This document shows, piece by piece, positions 33,323-42,781 of a stretch of DNA of 64,000 bases. Both the position numbers and the translations under genes were made by a program. How positions within the stretch are numbered: position 1 is the first letter of the stretch; every line of letters begins with the position of its first letter. Origin of the DNA: Mycolicibacterium phlei (GTDB lineage Bacteria; Actinomycetota; Actinomycetes; Mycobacteriales; Mycobacteriaceae). The stretch covers positions 4,030,001 to 4,094,000 of the forward strand of contig NZ_CP014475.1 in NCBI RefSeq assembly GCF_001583415.1, in the 5' to 3' direction. The notes under the pieces were generated by a model, which was not told where the DNA came from, did not search any database, and was given only the letters and a program-made list of their open reading frames with translations.

Positions 33323-34993
33323 ATGAGGATCCGACGCTTCGCTGTGGCGGTGGTCGCCGCCGCGCTCACCCTGACCGCCTGCTCCGGCGGCACCGACGAG
33401 ACCCCGCCGTCAGCCGGAGGCACCGCCGAGGTCGGAACCACCAACGACATCAACCCGCAGCCGGTGGAGAACCTGCGCCGGGGCGGCAACCTGCGGCTGG
33501 CCCTCAACGAGCTGCCGCCGAACTTCAACTCGCTGCACATCGACGGCAACACCGGCGACACCGCGTCGCTCATGCGGCCGACGATGCCGCGCGCGTTCCG
33601 CATCGGCCCCGACGGGTCGGCCACGGTCAACACCGACTACTTCACCAGCGTGGAGATGACCTCCACCGACCCGCAGGTGGTCACCTACACCATCAACCCG
33701 AAGGCGGTGTGGAGCGACGGGACCCCCATCACCTGGGAGGACATCGCCGCGCAGATCCACGCCACCAGCGGTAAGGACAAGGCGTTCGCGATCGCGGCGA
33801 CCAACGGCAGCGACCGGGTGGCCAAGGTCGAGCGCGGGGTCGACGACCGGCAGGCCGTCATCACGTTCGAGAAGCCGTGGGCGGACTGGAAGGGCATGTT
33901 CGCCGGCAGCACCGTGCTGCTGCCGAAGAGCATGACGGAGACGCCGGAGGCGTTCAACAAGGGTCAGCTCAACGGGCCCGGACCGTCGGCGGGGCCGTTC
34001 ATCATCTCCAACATCGACCGGGGCGCACAGCGAATCACGTTGACCCGCAACCCGAAGTGGTGGGGTGAGCCGCCGCTGCTGGACAGCATCACGTTCCTGG
34101 TCCTCGACGACGCGGCGCGTATCCCGGCGCTGCAGAACGGCACCATCGACGCCACCGGGCTGGCGACGCTGGACGAGATGCAGATCGCCCGCCGCACCGA
34201 GGGTGTGGCGATCCGGCGGGCGCCGGGACTGTCCTGGTACCACTTCACGTTCAACGGTGCGCCCGGCACGATCCTGGAGGATCCCGCGCTGCGCCGCGCG
34301 ATCGCCAAGGGCATCGACCGCAAGACCATCGCCGAGGTGGTGCAGCGCGGGCTGGCCGACAACCCGTCCCCGCTGAACAACCACATCTACGTCAAGGGCC
34401 AGGAGGGCTACCAGGACAACAGCGAGGTGGTCGCGTTCGACCCGGAGAAGGCCAAACAGGAGCTCGACGAGCTGGGCTGGCGGCTCAACGGTCAGTGGCG
34501 CGAGAAGGACGGCCGCCAGCTGGTGGTCCGCGACGTGCTGTTCGACTCGCTGGGCACCCGGCAGTACGGGCAGATCGCGCAGAACAACCTCGCCCAGATC
34601 GGGGTGAAGCTCGAGCTCGACATCCGGCCCGCGGCGGGCTTCTTCACCGACTACATCACCGTCGGCAACTTCGACATCGCCCAGTTCGCTTGGAGCGGTG
34701 ACGCTTTCCCGCTGTCGAGCCTGACGCAGATCTACCGGACCGGCGCGGAGAGCAACTTCGGCCAGATCAGCAGCCCCGAGATCGACGCCAAGATCGAGGA
34801 GACGGTCGGCGAGCTGGATCCCGACCGGGCCCGCGAACTGGCCAACGAGCTGGACACGATGCTGTTCGAGGAGGTGTTCAGCCTGCCGCTGACCCAGTCG
34901 ACGGGCAACATCGCGGTGCGGGCCAATCTCGGCAACTTCGGTGCGTTCGGGCTGGCCGACGCGGACTACACGAAGATCGGCTTCCTCAAGTAG
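33323..34993 (+). CDS. oppA: Oligopeptide-binding lipoprotein OppA
   Basis: 556 residues. The signal peptide ends in lipobox LTAC at about residue 20. SBP_bac_5 family body with the conserved YTINPKAVWSDGTPITWEDI and DNPSPLNNHIYVKG blocks. It should capture peptides outside the membrane and hand them to OppBC. The stop overlaps the convergent DUF309 gene by 8 bp. Confidence 0.9.
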   Translation: MRIRRFAVAVVAAALTLTACSGGTDETPPSAGGTAEVGTTNDINPQPVENLRRGGNLRLALNELPPNFNSLHIDGNTGDTASLMRPTMPRAFRIGPDGSATVNTDYFTSVEMTSTDPQVVTYTINPKAVWSDGTPITWEDIAAQIHATSGKDKAFAIAATNGSDRVAKVERGVDDRQAVITFEKPWADWKGMFAGSTVLLPKSMTETPEAFNKGQLNGPGPSAGPFIISNIDRGAQRITLTRNPKWWGEPPLLDSITFLVLDDAARIPALQNGTIDATGLATLDEMQIARRTEGVAIRRAPGLSWYHFTFNGAPGTILEDPALRRAIAKGIDRKTIAEVVQRGLADNPSPLNNHIYVKGQEGYQDNSEVVAFDPEKAKQELDELGWRLNGQWREKDGRQLVVRDVLFDSLGTRQYGQIAQNNLAQIGVKLELDIRPAAGFFTDYITVGNFDIAQFAWSGDAFPLSSLTQIYRTGAESNFGQISSPEIDAKIEETVGELDPDRARELANELDTMLFEEVFSLPLTQSTGNIAVRANLGNFGAFGLADADYTKIGFLK

Positions 34994-35426
34994 CGGTGAG
35001 GCGCGGGCACAGCCGGTCCGGCGGGATCTCGGCGCCCGCGGCCAGGTCGGCGACCAGCGCGTCGGCGAACCGGCACAGGCCGGCGATGTCGACGCCGTAG
35101 CGGGGCGGCTCACCGCGCAGCCGCTCGGCCGCGCGGGTCAGCAGGCTGCGCGCCCCGACGGGGTTGCCGCGCTGGATGTGGGTGACGCCGACCGCCAGTT
35201 GGGCCAACCCCTGCCACAGGTTGCGCTGGTCATCCGGGCCGTTCTTCCACGCCGCCTCGAACACCTCGTGGGCGTGAAACGCCCGGCCCTCGCCGAACAG
35301 CCGCTGGGCGTAGCCGAGGGTTTCGGCCGGCGGCAGGTCGAGGTCGTCGGGGATACGCTCGACGCCCTCGCTGCCGTACGGCAGCGGCCGGCCCAGCGCG
35401 TCGCGCGGCCGGGTGTTGCGGGGCAT
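34986..35426 (-). CDS. DUF309 protein
   Basis: 146 residues with the DUF309 signature FHAHEVFEAAWK followed by GLAQLAVGVTHIQRGNPVGA. All-helical small protein; no activity is established. It lies 4 bp after the SbcC-like gene on the same strand, so it is probably co-transcribed with the SbcD/SbcC-like pair. Confidence 0.8.
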   Translation of the reverse strand: MPRNTRPRDALGRPLPYGSEGVERIPDDLDLPPAETLGYAQRLFGEGRAFHAHEVFEAAWKNGPDDQRNLWQGLAQLAVGVTHIQRGNPVGARSLLTRAAERLRGEPPRYGVDIAGLCRFADALVADLAAGAEIPPDRLCPRLTAT

Positions 35427-35430
35427 GGGA

Positions 35431-38052
35431 TCAGCTTGCCAGCTCGATGTGGTGGGAGTCCTGCACCGCGGCGTAGCGCTGCGGGCTGCAGGTCAGCACG
35501 ATCACCTGTCCGTCGCCGCCGACCGCGTTGAACACCGACCCCATCTTGACCAACCGGTCCGGGTCGGTGAACCCGAGCGCGTCGTCGATGACCACCGGCA
35601 CGCTGTCCTCCTTGGCGACCAGCGCCGCGCTGGCCAGCCGGGCGACGATGCCGAGCTGCTCCTTGGCGCCGCCCGACAGCGAGTCGTACGGCACCGTCCG
35701 GCCGCCGAGGGTGCGGCTGCAGATCCGCAGCGCACTGTCCACCTCGACCTCGAAACTCTCGCCGAACACGATGCGCCCCAACCGCTCTACCTCGCGGCGG
35801 AACGGTTCGACGTAGCGCAGCCGGGTGGCCTCACGGTGCCGGGTGATCACCGACCGCAGCAGGTCGGCGGCCCGGGCGCGGCGCTGCACCCGGGCGTACT
35901 CGTCCAGCGCGTGCTCCCGCTCGGTCTCGGCCTCATCGAGCCGGCCCTTGCGGCCCTCGGTGCCGTACACCTTGAGCCGGGCCTCGATGTCGCGCAGCGC
36001 GTCGGTCATCTCGGCGTGCCGGGTCGCCAGCGTCTCCGCCCGCTGCTGCGCCTCCCGCAGCGCGGCGGCCACCGCGTCCGGCGCGGTCTTGGCCAGTTCC
36101 TCGGTCAGCTCCGCCACCACCGCCGCGGCGCGCTGCACCTCCTCGGCGTGCGCGGCGGCCTGAGTAGTCAGGTCGTCGTCGCTGACCGAGGCCCGCAACG
36201 CCTCCAGCCGGCCCCGCGCCTGCGCCAGTTCACCCTGCGCACCGGCGAGCTGAGCGGTCAGCGCGGTGACCCGGTTGGTGCGCTCCCCCAACTGTTTCCG
36301 CGCGGCCTCGGCGGCCTTGCGCCACTTCTCGCAGTCGGCGAACGCCTGCTTCTGCGCGGCGGTCGCGGCGTCGAACTCCTCGCGGGCCTTCTGGCCGTCG
36401 GCCTCGAACAGATCCGCGACCACCGTGGTGTTCGCGGTCAGCTCGGCCAGCCGCGCCCGCAGTGCCTCGACGGACTCGTCACCGGTCAACGCGTCGGCGG
36501 TGGCCTGCAGCCGGTCGCGCTCGGCCACAAGGTCCTGGCGCCGCTGGTCCCGGGCGCGTGCCTCCTCGACGTCGGTGACCCCGGCGGCCTGCAGCGCAGC
36601 CGCCAGATCCGCTTGTGCGGCATCCAGTTTCGCCTGCGTCTCGGAGGCGGGTGAACCCGGCACCAGGCGTGCGGTCAGCAGCTCGGCGACCTCGATGTCG
36701 GTGTCGGCGCTGACGGTGGTGGACCAGTCCTGGCCTGCCGCGAGCGTGATGGTCTGACCGCCGACCCGCACGTGCACGTCGGCCTTGGCGATCAGGTCCA
36801 CCCGCGCCGACACCAGCTGCACCTGGGCCGCGGCGAGGTCCACCGCCGCCTTGGCGGCCTCGATCGCGCGCATCCCCGCGGCGGTCACCGTGATCTGCGC
36901 GAGCTCGGCGCGCACCTCCTCCAACCGGCGTGTGACGGTGTCGATCTTGGCCAGCCGCCCGGCGATCCGGTCCGCCTCCTCCCGGTCGGCCAGCTGCTGC
37001 ACCGACCGGCGCGCGGCCTCCACCCGGGACTGGCTGTCCTCCAACGCTTTCCGCGCGTTCTCCGCCGCGGTCTCGGCCTCCTCCGCAACCGCGGCACCGG
37101 TCTGCTGCTCCTCGGCGGCCGCGGCGACGGCGGCTTCCAGCCCGGTGATCGCGGCGGCACGGGTGTCGATGTCGGTGCGCAGCCGCTGGCGTTCCTCGAC
37201 CGCTTTGCGCACCCCGTCGTGCTTGGCCCTGGCCGCGTCGGCGACCAGTTCGGCCTGGGTGAGCTGGCGGCGGATCGCCTCGACCGCCTCGGCGGCGGCG
37301 CGCGCGGCGGTCAGCGCCGCGCCGGCCTCGGTCCGCTCGGCGTCGAGCCGGCCGAGCTCCTCGGTCAGCTCCGCGTGCCTGCGCACCGCGTCGTCGACCT
37401 CGGCCACCGCGGCCGCCGCGGCCGCCACCTGCTCCTCGGCCTGCTTCAGCCGGTTGGTCGCCGCGGCCCACTCCCCGGTCGGCCTACCGGTTTTCGTGAA
37501 GTAACGCTGGTACTCGCCCTCGACCCGGTCGATCAGCAGCGGTTCGGCACCGGAGAGCTCCACCGCCTCGCCGGCGGCGACGTCGAGCGCGCGGGACAGC
37601 GCGTCGCAGCCGGACAGGTCGACCGAGTCGGTCGACGAGGCCTGCAGTACCCGCTGGGCCTGCCACAGGCAGGTGTCGACGGTCTCGTCGAGCATGGCGC
37701 GGACGCGGTCGTGCGCGTCGTCTCCGGTGAGCTGCTCACGGCGCGGCGCCAGGATCGTCAGCTCGGTCTCGCAGCGCTTGTGGAACCGCTTGCGGTACAC
37801 GAACCGGTAGGGGCCGGTGGAGATCTCGGCGGTCACCTCCGCGCCGACGTCGGCGTGGGTGGGCTTGACCTGCTTGACCTCCTTCTTGGAGGACCGGTCC
37901 TTGGCCTCCAGCAGCAGGTCGAGCGCCTCGATCATCGAGGACTTGCCGATCTCGTTGGCGCCGCTGACCACGACGACGCCGTGGTCGGGAAACTCGATCT
38001 CGCGGTGGGTGATTCCGCGGTAGTTGGTCAGGACCAGCCGATGCAGTCTCAT
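35431..38052 (-). CDS. SbcC/Rad50-like SMC-type ATPase (Rv1278-like)
   Basis: 873 residues. N-terminal Walker A GANEIGKSS at about 31-39, a long coiled coil (about 190-740) rich in Ala/Glu/Arg, C-terminal ABC signature SLSGGAKEQLG and Walker B VVIDDALGF. No CxxC zinc hook is present; the middle carries a short beta-type insert (ADVHVRVGGQTITLAAGQDW). The expected Walker B Glu is Asp. With the SbcD-like nuclease upstream (ATGA overlap) it should form an Mre11-Rad50-type complex acting on DNA ends, distinct from canonical SbcCD. Confidence 0.82.
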   Translation of the reverse strand: MRLHRLVLTNYRGITHREIEFPDHGVVVVSGANEIGKSSMIEALDLLLEAKDRSSKKEVKQVKPTHADVGAEVTAEISTGPYRFVYRKRFHKRCETELTILAPRREQLTGDDAHDRVRAMLDETVDTCLWQAQRVLQASSTDSVDLSGCDALSRALDVAAGEAVELSGAEPLLIDRVEGEYQRYFTKTGRPTGEWAAATNRLKQAEEQVAAAAAAVAEVDDAVRRHAELTEELGRLDAERTEAGAALTAARAAAEAVEAIRRQLTQAELVADAARAKHDGVRKAVEERQRLRTDIDTRAAAITGLEAAVAAAAEEQQTGAAVAEEAETAAENARKALEDSQSRVEAARRSVQQLADREEADRIAGRLAKIDTVTRRLEEVRAELAQITVTAAGMRAIEAAKAAVDLAAAQVQLVSARVDLIAKADVHVRVGGQTITLAAGQDWSTTVSADTDIEVAELLTARLVPGSPASETQAKLDAAQADLAAALQAAGVTDVEEARARDQRRQDLVAERDRLQATADALTGDESVEALRARLAELTANTTVVADLFEADGQKAREEFDAATAAQKQAFADCEKWRKAAEAARKQLGERTNRVTALTAQLAGAQGELAQARGRLEALRASVSDDDLTTQAAAHAEEVQRAAAVVAELTEELAKTAPDAVAAALREAQQRAETLATRHAEMTDALRDIEARLKVYGTEGRKGRLDEAETEREHALDEYARVQRRARAADLLRSVITRHREATRLRYVEPFRREVERLGRIVFGESFEVEVDSALRICSRTLGGRTVPYDSLSGGAKEQLGIVARLASAALVAKEDSVPVVIDDALGFTDPDRLVKMGSVFNAVGGDGQVIVLTCSPQRYAAVQDSHHIELAS

Positions 38053-39197
38053 GCCACCCCCCGATCCGCCAGCCGCAGCAGCAGCGCCAGCGCGGCCCGG
38101 GCGTCGTCGGCGTCCTCACCGTCCGAGCGCGCGGTGGCGACCAGTTCGTCGACGGCGGCCGCGGCGAACCCGCCGATCCCGAGGTCGTCGAACTCGCCGT
38201 CGGCGGGCAGCACCGCGATCTCGCTGAGCTTCTCGTCGATCCGCAGCGCCGCGAACCGGCGGTCGTACTTGGCCACACACTCGTCGAGCGCTGCCTGGTC
38301 GGTGACCGTCAGCGAACCGGTCAGCACCAGCCGCACCACCGTGCGTTCCTTGTCCGGGAACTGGTCGAGGTTGATGTCGAGATCGGTGATGTCGCGGCTG
38401 TTGTCGACCGCGCGCTCCAGTGTGACGAACCGCCAGCGGCCCACCTTCCGAGCCTCGACGCGCACCGGATGCGCCGGGTCGGCCTCGTCGACGTCGACGA
38501 CCAGCACGTGACCGGGATCGGTCTCGATGTCGTCGTAGTTGGTGACCTCCGGCGAACCCGAGTACCAGATCCGCCCCGTCGACCCGACCTGCATCCGAGA
38601 GTGCTTGTCGCCCAAGGCCACATAGTGCACCGCTCCGCGTTCGACAGCATCCTCCAGCGCCGCCAGCCGGATCAGCGACGGGCGCTCCGGGTCCGGGACG
38701 AAGATGTCGACGCCGCCGTGGCCGACGACGATGCGCGTGGTGCCGTCGGCGGGCAGGTCGGCCAGCACCCCGGCGACCGGGTCCGACGTCGGATGCTTCG
38801 ACGTCCACGGCGCGGCCACCAGTTCCAGGCCCGGCCGCACCTCGTACACCCCGGCCCGGTCGAGCACCGTCACGTTGGCCGGGCACTCGCTGGTGAACAG
38901 CGCGCTGCGGTACACCGACGACGCGTCGAGCGGATCGTGGTTGCCCGGCAGCAGATAGATCGGGACCCCGGCGGCGCGCATCGCCTCCAGCGAGAGGCTG
39001 ACCTCGCGCGGCGCGAGCTGGTTGTGCTCGAAGACGTCGCCGGCGACGACGACGAACTCCGCACCCGCCTCGGCGGCGATCCCGCCGAGCGTGACCACGG
39101 CCTCGCGGCGCGCGGCCGAATAACGCGGCTGCGCCTCGCCGTTGAGGAAATAGCGGGTCATGCCGAGCTGCCAGTCGGCGGTGTGCACGAAACGCAT
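38049..39197 (-). CDS. SbcD/Mre11-like metallophosphoesterase (Rv1277-like)
   Basis: 382 residues. The calcineurin-like metal ligands are HTADWQLG, VVAGDVFEHN, LLPGNHD, VVGHGG and LGDKHSR in the order expected for SbcD/Mre11. A C-terminal region of ~150 residues would bind the ATPase coiled coil. Its TGA overlaps the ATG of the SbcC-like gene, so they are made together. Nuclease activity is inferred from the intact motifs. Confidence 0.85.
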   Translation of the reverse strand: MRFVHTADWQLGMTRYFLNGEAQPRYSAARREAVVTLGGIAAEAGAEFVVVAGDVFEHNQLAPREVSLSLEAMRAAGVPIYLLPGNHDPLDASSVYRSALFTSECPANVTVLDRAGVYEVRPGLELVAAPWTSKHPTSDPVAGVLADLPADGTTRIVVGHGGVDIFVPDPERPSLIRLAALEDAVERGAVHYVALGDKHSRMQVGSTGRIWYSGSPEVTNYDDIETDPGHVLVVDVDEADPAHPVRVEARKVGRWRFVTLERAVDNSRDITDLDINLDQFPDKERTVVRLVLTGSLTVTDQAALDECVAKYDRRFAALRIDEKLSEIAVLPADGEFDDLGIGGFAAAAVDELVATARSDGEDADDARAALALLLRLADRGVA

Positions 39198-39288
39198 CTG
39201 CGCGGACCCCTTCCCCTCACTCGTTTGCCGGGCATGGCGAGTCTAGGACCGGGCTCCGACAAGTCCGGGGAAGCGCGTCGGCATGGCT

Positions 39289-39294
39289 TACCGT
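39289..39294 (+). promoter_or_regulatory. -10 box (TACCGT), leaderless start
   Basis: TACCGT ends 7 nt before the GTG at 39302, fitting a leaderless sixA transcript. Confidence 0.5.
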
Positions 39295-39301
39295 TACCCG
39301 G

Positions 39302-39814
39302 GTGACCGTGCGCACGCTGCTGCTGATGAGGCACGCCAAGTCGGACTACCCGCAGGGCGTCGCCGACCACGCCCGCCCGCTGGCACCGCGCGGGGTGCGC
39401 GAGGCCGGGCTGGCCGGCGACTGGCTGCGGGCCCACGCGCCCGCGATCGACGCGGTGCTGTGCTCGACGGCGGTGCGCACCCGCGAGACCCTGGCGCGCA
39501 CCGGCGTCACCGCACCCGTCGAGTTCCGCGACCGCATCTACGACGCCACCCCGGGCACGGTCATCGACGAGATCAACCGCGTGCAGTCACACTTCGACGA
39601 CGAGGTCGGCACCCTGCTGGTGATCGGCCACGAACCCGCGATGTCCGCCGTCGCGCTGGGGCTGGCGAACCCCGGCGACAGCGATGCCGCTGCCGTCGAG
39701 CGCATCTCGGTCAAGTACCCGACGTCGGCCATCGCGGTGCTGCGCACCGATGCGGTGTGGGCCGACCTGGCCCTCGGCGGGGCGGCGCTGATCGCGTTCC
39801 AGGTCCCGCGCTGA
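39302..39814 (+). CDS. sixA: SixA-like histidine phosphatase
   Basis: 170 residues of the RHG phosphatase superfamily. The catalytic motif is LLLMRHAKSDYP at about 6-17 and the second His lies in VIGHEPAM. SixA removes phosphate from phosphohistidine in phosphorelays or phosphotransferase proteins; in mycobacteria the target is not known to me. It is divergent from the SbcD-like gene and convergent with lprC. Confidence 0.82.
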   Translation: MTVRTLLLMRHAKSDYPQGVADHARPLAPRGVREAGLAGDWLRAHAPAIDAVLCSTAVRTRETLARTGVTAPVEFRDRIYDATPGTVIDEINRVQSHFDDEVGTLLVIGHEPAMSAVALGLANPGDSDAAAVERISVKYPTSAIAVLRTDAVWADLALGGAALIAFQVPR

Positions 39815-39828
39815 GGTTTCGCGCAGAC

Positions 39829-40392
39829 TCAGGCGCGGGTCGCCAGGGTGAGCTCCATCAGCTTGAGCGCCATGTCGCAGGCGTTGATGCCCGGCGCCTG
39901 CGGGTTGACCCACCAGCCGACCACACCGGCCGCGTCGCTGGCCACCCCGCACGCCCCGTTCGGGTCGGCGGGCTTCATCACGATCGACTCGATGCCGGCG
40001 ATCGACCGGTTCTCGATCTCGTAGTTCAGCTTCTGCGCGGTCTCGCGCTCGTTGTCCAGGCTACCCTGCTCGAACCAGAACCGGGTGATGTCGACCAGCC
40101 CGGCCGGGTTGGCCGCCTGCCAGCGGCACACCGCGCCCACGAAGGTGCTCTGGATGTCGAGCGGGTCGGCGCCCACGGTCTCGGCGAGGATGTCCTCGGT
40201 GAGGACCTCGCACTCCTTGAGCAGGTTGGGGTACTGACGTTCGGAGTCCTGGTTGCGCGGCCCGGGGCCACCACCGGACCCGGCCTTGGCGGCCGTGCCC
40301 TCCACCGTCTGCGTACAACCGGTGAGCAGTGACAGCGACGCCAGCGCGGCGAACGCGCCCGCGCCCAACCGGCGGGTGAACACGCGTCTCAT
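39829..40392 (-). CDS. lprC: Lipoprotein LprC
   Basis: 187 residues. Signal peptide with lipobox LLTGC at about residue 26, DUF3558-like mature region with paired cysteines (KECEVL, AVCRWQ, GACGVA, NACDMA). The ATG overlaps the lprB stop as ATGA. The two lipoproteins are paralogues and share the layout CxxL...C.W...C. Name is by remembered synteny with Rv1275. Function unknown; surface-exposed. Confidence 0.78.
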   Translation of the reverse strand: MRRVFTRRLGAGAFAALASLSLLTGCTQTVEGTAAKAGSGGGPGPRNQDSERQYPNLLKECEVLTEDILAETVGADPLDIQSTFVGAVCRWQAANPAGLVDITRFWFEQGSLDNERETAQKLNYEIENRSIAGIESIVMKPADPNGACGVASDAAGVVGWWVNPQAPGINACDMALKLMELTLATRA

Positions 40393-40946
40393 TGGGAATT
40401 CACAATCGATTGACGGGTCAGTTCCTTGGCGACGTCGCACGGGTCCGGGAACGGCTTCTCGGCGAAGCTGACCGACCACTCGATGAAGTCGTCGTCGAAC
40501 TGGATGCCGATCTCGCAGAGGTTGGTGCCCAGTGTCGGGTCGTCGCCGACCGCGATGAAGCCGTTATAGCCCTCGATGGTGATGTCCTCGACGCTGGTGC
40601 GCGACAGCTCCTCGGTCTTGCGCTCACGGCCGATCGGGCTGCCGCGGAACCAGGTGAACGAGAAGTGCGGGCCCAGAATGCTCCCGCCGCGCAGCCACTG
40701 GCAGCCGACCGAGGTCTTGGCGGTGGCGACCAGACCCGGCACCTGGGTCTGCTTGATGACCTCCTGATCGCTGACGCCGCCGCACTCCGGGAAGAACGGG
40801 CCGTGCGTGACGGCCTGCGCGGCCGTGGTCGTCTCCTCGGGGACCTGCGGGTCGGTCGCCTCGTCGTCCGAGCACGCGGTCAGAAGCGGTAGGGCCGCAG
40901 CGGCCGCGACGGCCAGACTGCGGATCGCGCGCGATCTGTGGGTCAC
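40389..40946 (-). CDS. lprB: Lipoprotein LprB
   Basis: 185 residues from GTG 40946. Signal peptide with lipobox LLTAC, then a DUF3558-type domain with Cys in FPECGG, VGCQWL, NLCEIG and DPCDVA. The start is supported by a -10 box TACAGT 7 nt upstream (leaderless). The length equals what I recall for M. tuberculosis LprB. It forms an operon with lprC and is divergent from the ABC exporter genes. Confidence 0.8.
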   Translation of the reverse strand: MTHRSRAIRSLAVAAAAALPLLTACSDDEATDPQVPEETTTAAQAVTHGPFFPECGGVSDQEVIKQTQVPGLVATAKTSVGCQWLRGGSILGPHFSFTWFRGSPIGRERKTEELSRTSVEDITIEGYNGFIAVGDDPTLGTNLCEIGIQFDDDFIEWSVSFAEKPFPDPCDVAKELTRQSIVNSQ

Positions 40947-40953
40947 GCCATGC

Positions 40954-40959
40954 ACTGTA
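40954..40959 (-). promoter_or_regulatory. -10 box (TACAGT) of lprB
   Basis: On the minus strand TACAGT ends 7 nt before the GTG at 40946, giving a leaderless lprB-lprC transcript. Confidence 0.55.
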
Positions 40960-41032
40960 GCGGCAGCAAAGGGGGTCAACCACCGACATGCCGGTTGACC
41001 TGCGAATTCCGGCGGTGTGCGAGAGTAACGGG

Positions 41033-42781
41033 ATGCTCTGGGCGCTGCTGCGACAGTACGTGCGGCCGTACCGCGGACTGCTGGCCGTCGTCGCCGCTCT
41101 GCAGGTGGTGAGCAACCTGGCGTCGCTGTACCTGCCGACGGTCAACGCGGCGATCATCGACGACGGGGTCGCCACCGGGGATCTGCGCCGCATCGTCGAG
41201 CTCGGCGGCGTGATGCTGGCGGTGACCGCACTGCAGGTGGTGTGCGCGGTCGGCGCGGTGTACTTCGGTTCGCGCGCCGGCATGGGTTTCGGCCGCGACC
41301 TGCGTGCGGCGATCTTCCACCACGTCACCGGGTTCTCCGCGGAGGAGACCGCCCGGTTCGGGGCGCCGTCACTGCTGACCCGCACCACCAACGACGTCCA
41401 GCAGATCCAGCTGCTGGTGCAGCTGACCTGCACGATGCTGATCACCGCGCCGATCATGTCGATCGGCGGTATCGCGATGGCGATTCACATGGACGCCGGG
41501 CTGTCGTGGCTGCTGCTGGTCAGCGTCCCGGTGCTGGCGCTCGCGAACTACTGGATAGTGCGGCACCTGCTGCCGATCTTCCGCCGGCTGCAACGCCAGA
41601 TCGACGGGGTCAATCGGGTGATGCGCGAACAGCTCTCGGGGTTGCGGGTGATCCGCGCGTTCGCCCGCGAGCCGTTCGAGCGGGCCCGCTTCGACGAGGC
41701 CAACCGGGCGCTGGCGGGCACCGCGCTGGAGGCGGGCCGCTGGCAGGCGCTGATGCTGCCGGTGACCACGCTGGTGATCAACGTCTCCAGCGTCGCGCTG
41801 ATCTGGTTCGGCGGCCTGCGCATCGACGCCGGCCAGATGCAGGTGGGCGCGCTGATCGCGTTCCTGGCGTACTTCATGCAGATCCTGATGGCCGTGCTGA
41901 TGGCCACGTTCATCCTGGTGATCATTCCGCGGGCCTCGGTGTGCGCCGAGCGGATCACCGAGGTGCTCGACACCGTCCCGCAGATCGGCAGCCCCGCGCA
42001 GCCGGCCGGGCCGTCGCACATCACCGGCGAGATCCGGTTGCACAACGCCACGTTCTGTTATCCGGGCGCCGAACAGCCGGTGCTGCAGGATGTCTCGCTG
42101 ACGGTGCGACCCGGGACGACGACGGCGGTGGTGGGCTCCACCGGGTCCGGGAAGTCGACGCTGGTGGCGCTGATCTGCCGGCTGTACGACGTGACCGCGG
42201 GCGCAGTGACCGTCGACGGCGTCGATGTGCGCGACTACGACCCCGAGCGGCTGTGGGCGGCGATCGGGCTGGTGCCGCAGCGCGGATACCTGTTCTCCGG
42301 CACCGTCGCCGACAACCTGCAGTTCGGTATGGCCCCGGGACATGTGGCCACCGAGGACGAGATGTGGGAGGCGCTGCGGGTGGCCGCGGCCGACGACTTC
42401 GTGCGCGCGCATCCCGACGGGCTGGCGATGCGGGTGGCGCAGGGCGGGGCCAACTTCTCCGGCGGACAGCGCCAGCGGTTGGCGATCGCCCGCGCGGTGA
42501 TCCGGCGCCCGGCGATCTACCTGTTCGACGACGCGTTCTCCGCGCTGGACGTGCACACCGACGCCCGGGTGCGTGCGGCGCTGCGCGAGGTCGCCGCCGA
42601 CGCGACGGTGGTGGTGGTGTCGCAACGGATCTCGACGGTGGTCGAGGCCGATCAAATCGTGGTGATCGACGACGGCCGGCTGGTCGGTGCCGGCACCCAC
42701 GACGAACTGCTCGCGTCGTGCCCGCAGTATGCCGAGTTCGCCGACTCGCAGTCGCTGGCCCGGTTGGGAGACGCGCAGTGA
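41033..42781 (+). CDS. ABC exporter half-transporter, degenerate-site subunit (Rv1273c-like)
   Basis: 582 residues from ATG 41033; upstream in-frame codons (from 40988) lack family character, and the length equals that remembered for Rv1273c. Six membrane helices in the first ~310 residues, then an ATPase with Walker A GSTGSGKST and signature FSGGQRQRLAIA. Walker B is YLFDDAFSALD, with Asp for the catalytic Glu, and the H-loop is VVVSQRIS, with Gln for His. One of the two ATP sites in the heterodimer should therefore be weak or inactive, as in TM287/288-type exporters. Confidence 0.85.
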   Translation: MLWALLRQYVRPYRGLLAVVAALQVVSNLASLYLPTVNAAIIDDGVATGDLRRIVELGGVMLAVTALQVVCAVGAVYFGSRAGMGFGRDLRAAIFHHVTGFSAEETARFGAPSLLTRTTNDVQQIQLLVQLTCTMLITAPIMSIGGIAMAIHMDAGLSWLLLVSVPVLALANYWIVRHLLPIFRRLQRQIDGVNRVMREQLSGLRVIRAFAREPFERARFDEANRALAGTALEAGRWQALMLPVTTLVINVSSVALIWFGGLRIDAGQMQVGALIAFLAYFMQILMAVLMATFILVIIPRASVCAERITEVLDTVPQIGSPAQPAGPSHITGEIRLHNATFCYPGAEQPVLQDVSLTVRPGTTTAVVGSTGSGKSTLVALICRLYDVTAGAVTVDGVDVRDYDPERLWAAIGLVPQRGYLFSGTVADNLQFGMAPGHVATEDEMWEALRVAAADDFVRAHPDGLAMRVAQGGANFSGGQRQRLAIARAVIRRPAIYLFDDAFSALDVHTDARVRAALREVAADATVVVVSQRISTVVEADQIVVIDDGRLVGAGTHDELLASCPQYAEFADSQSLARLGDAQ

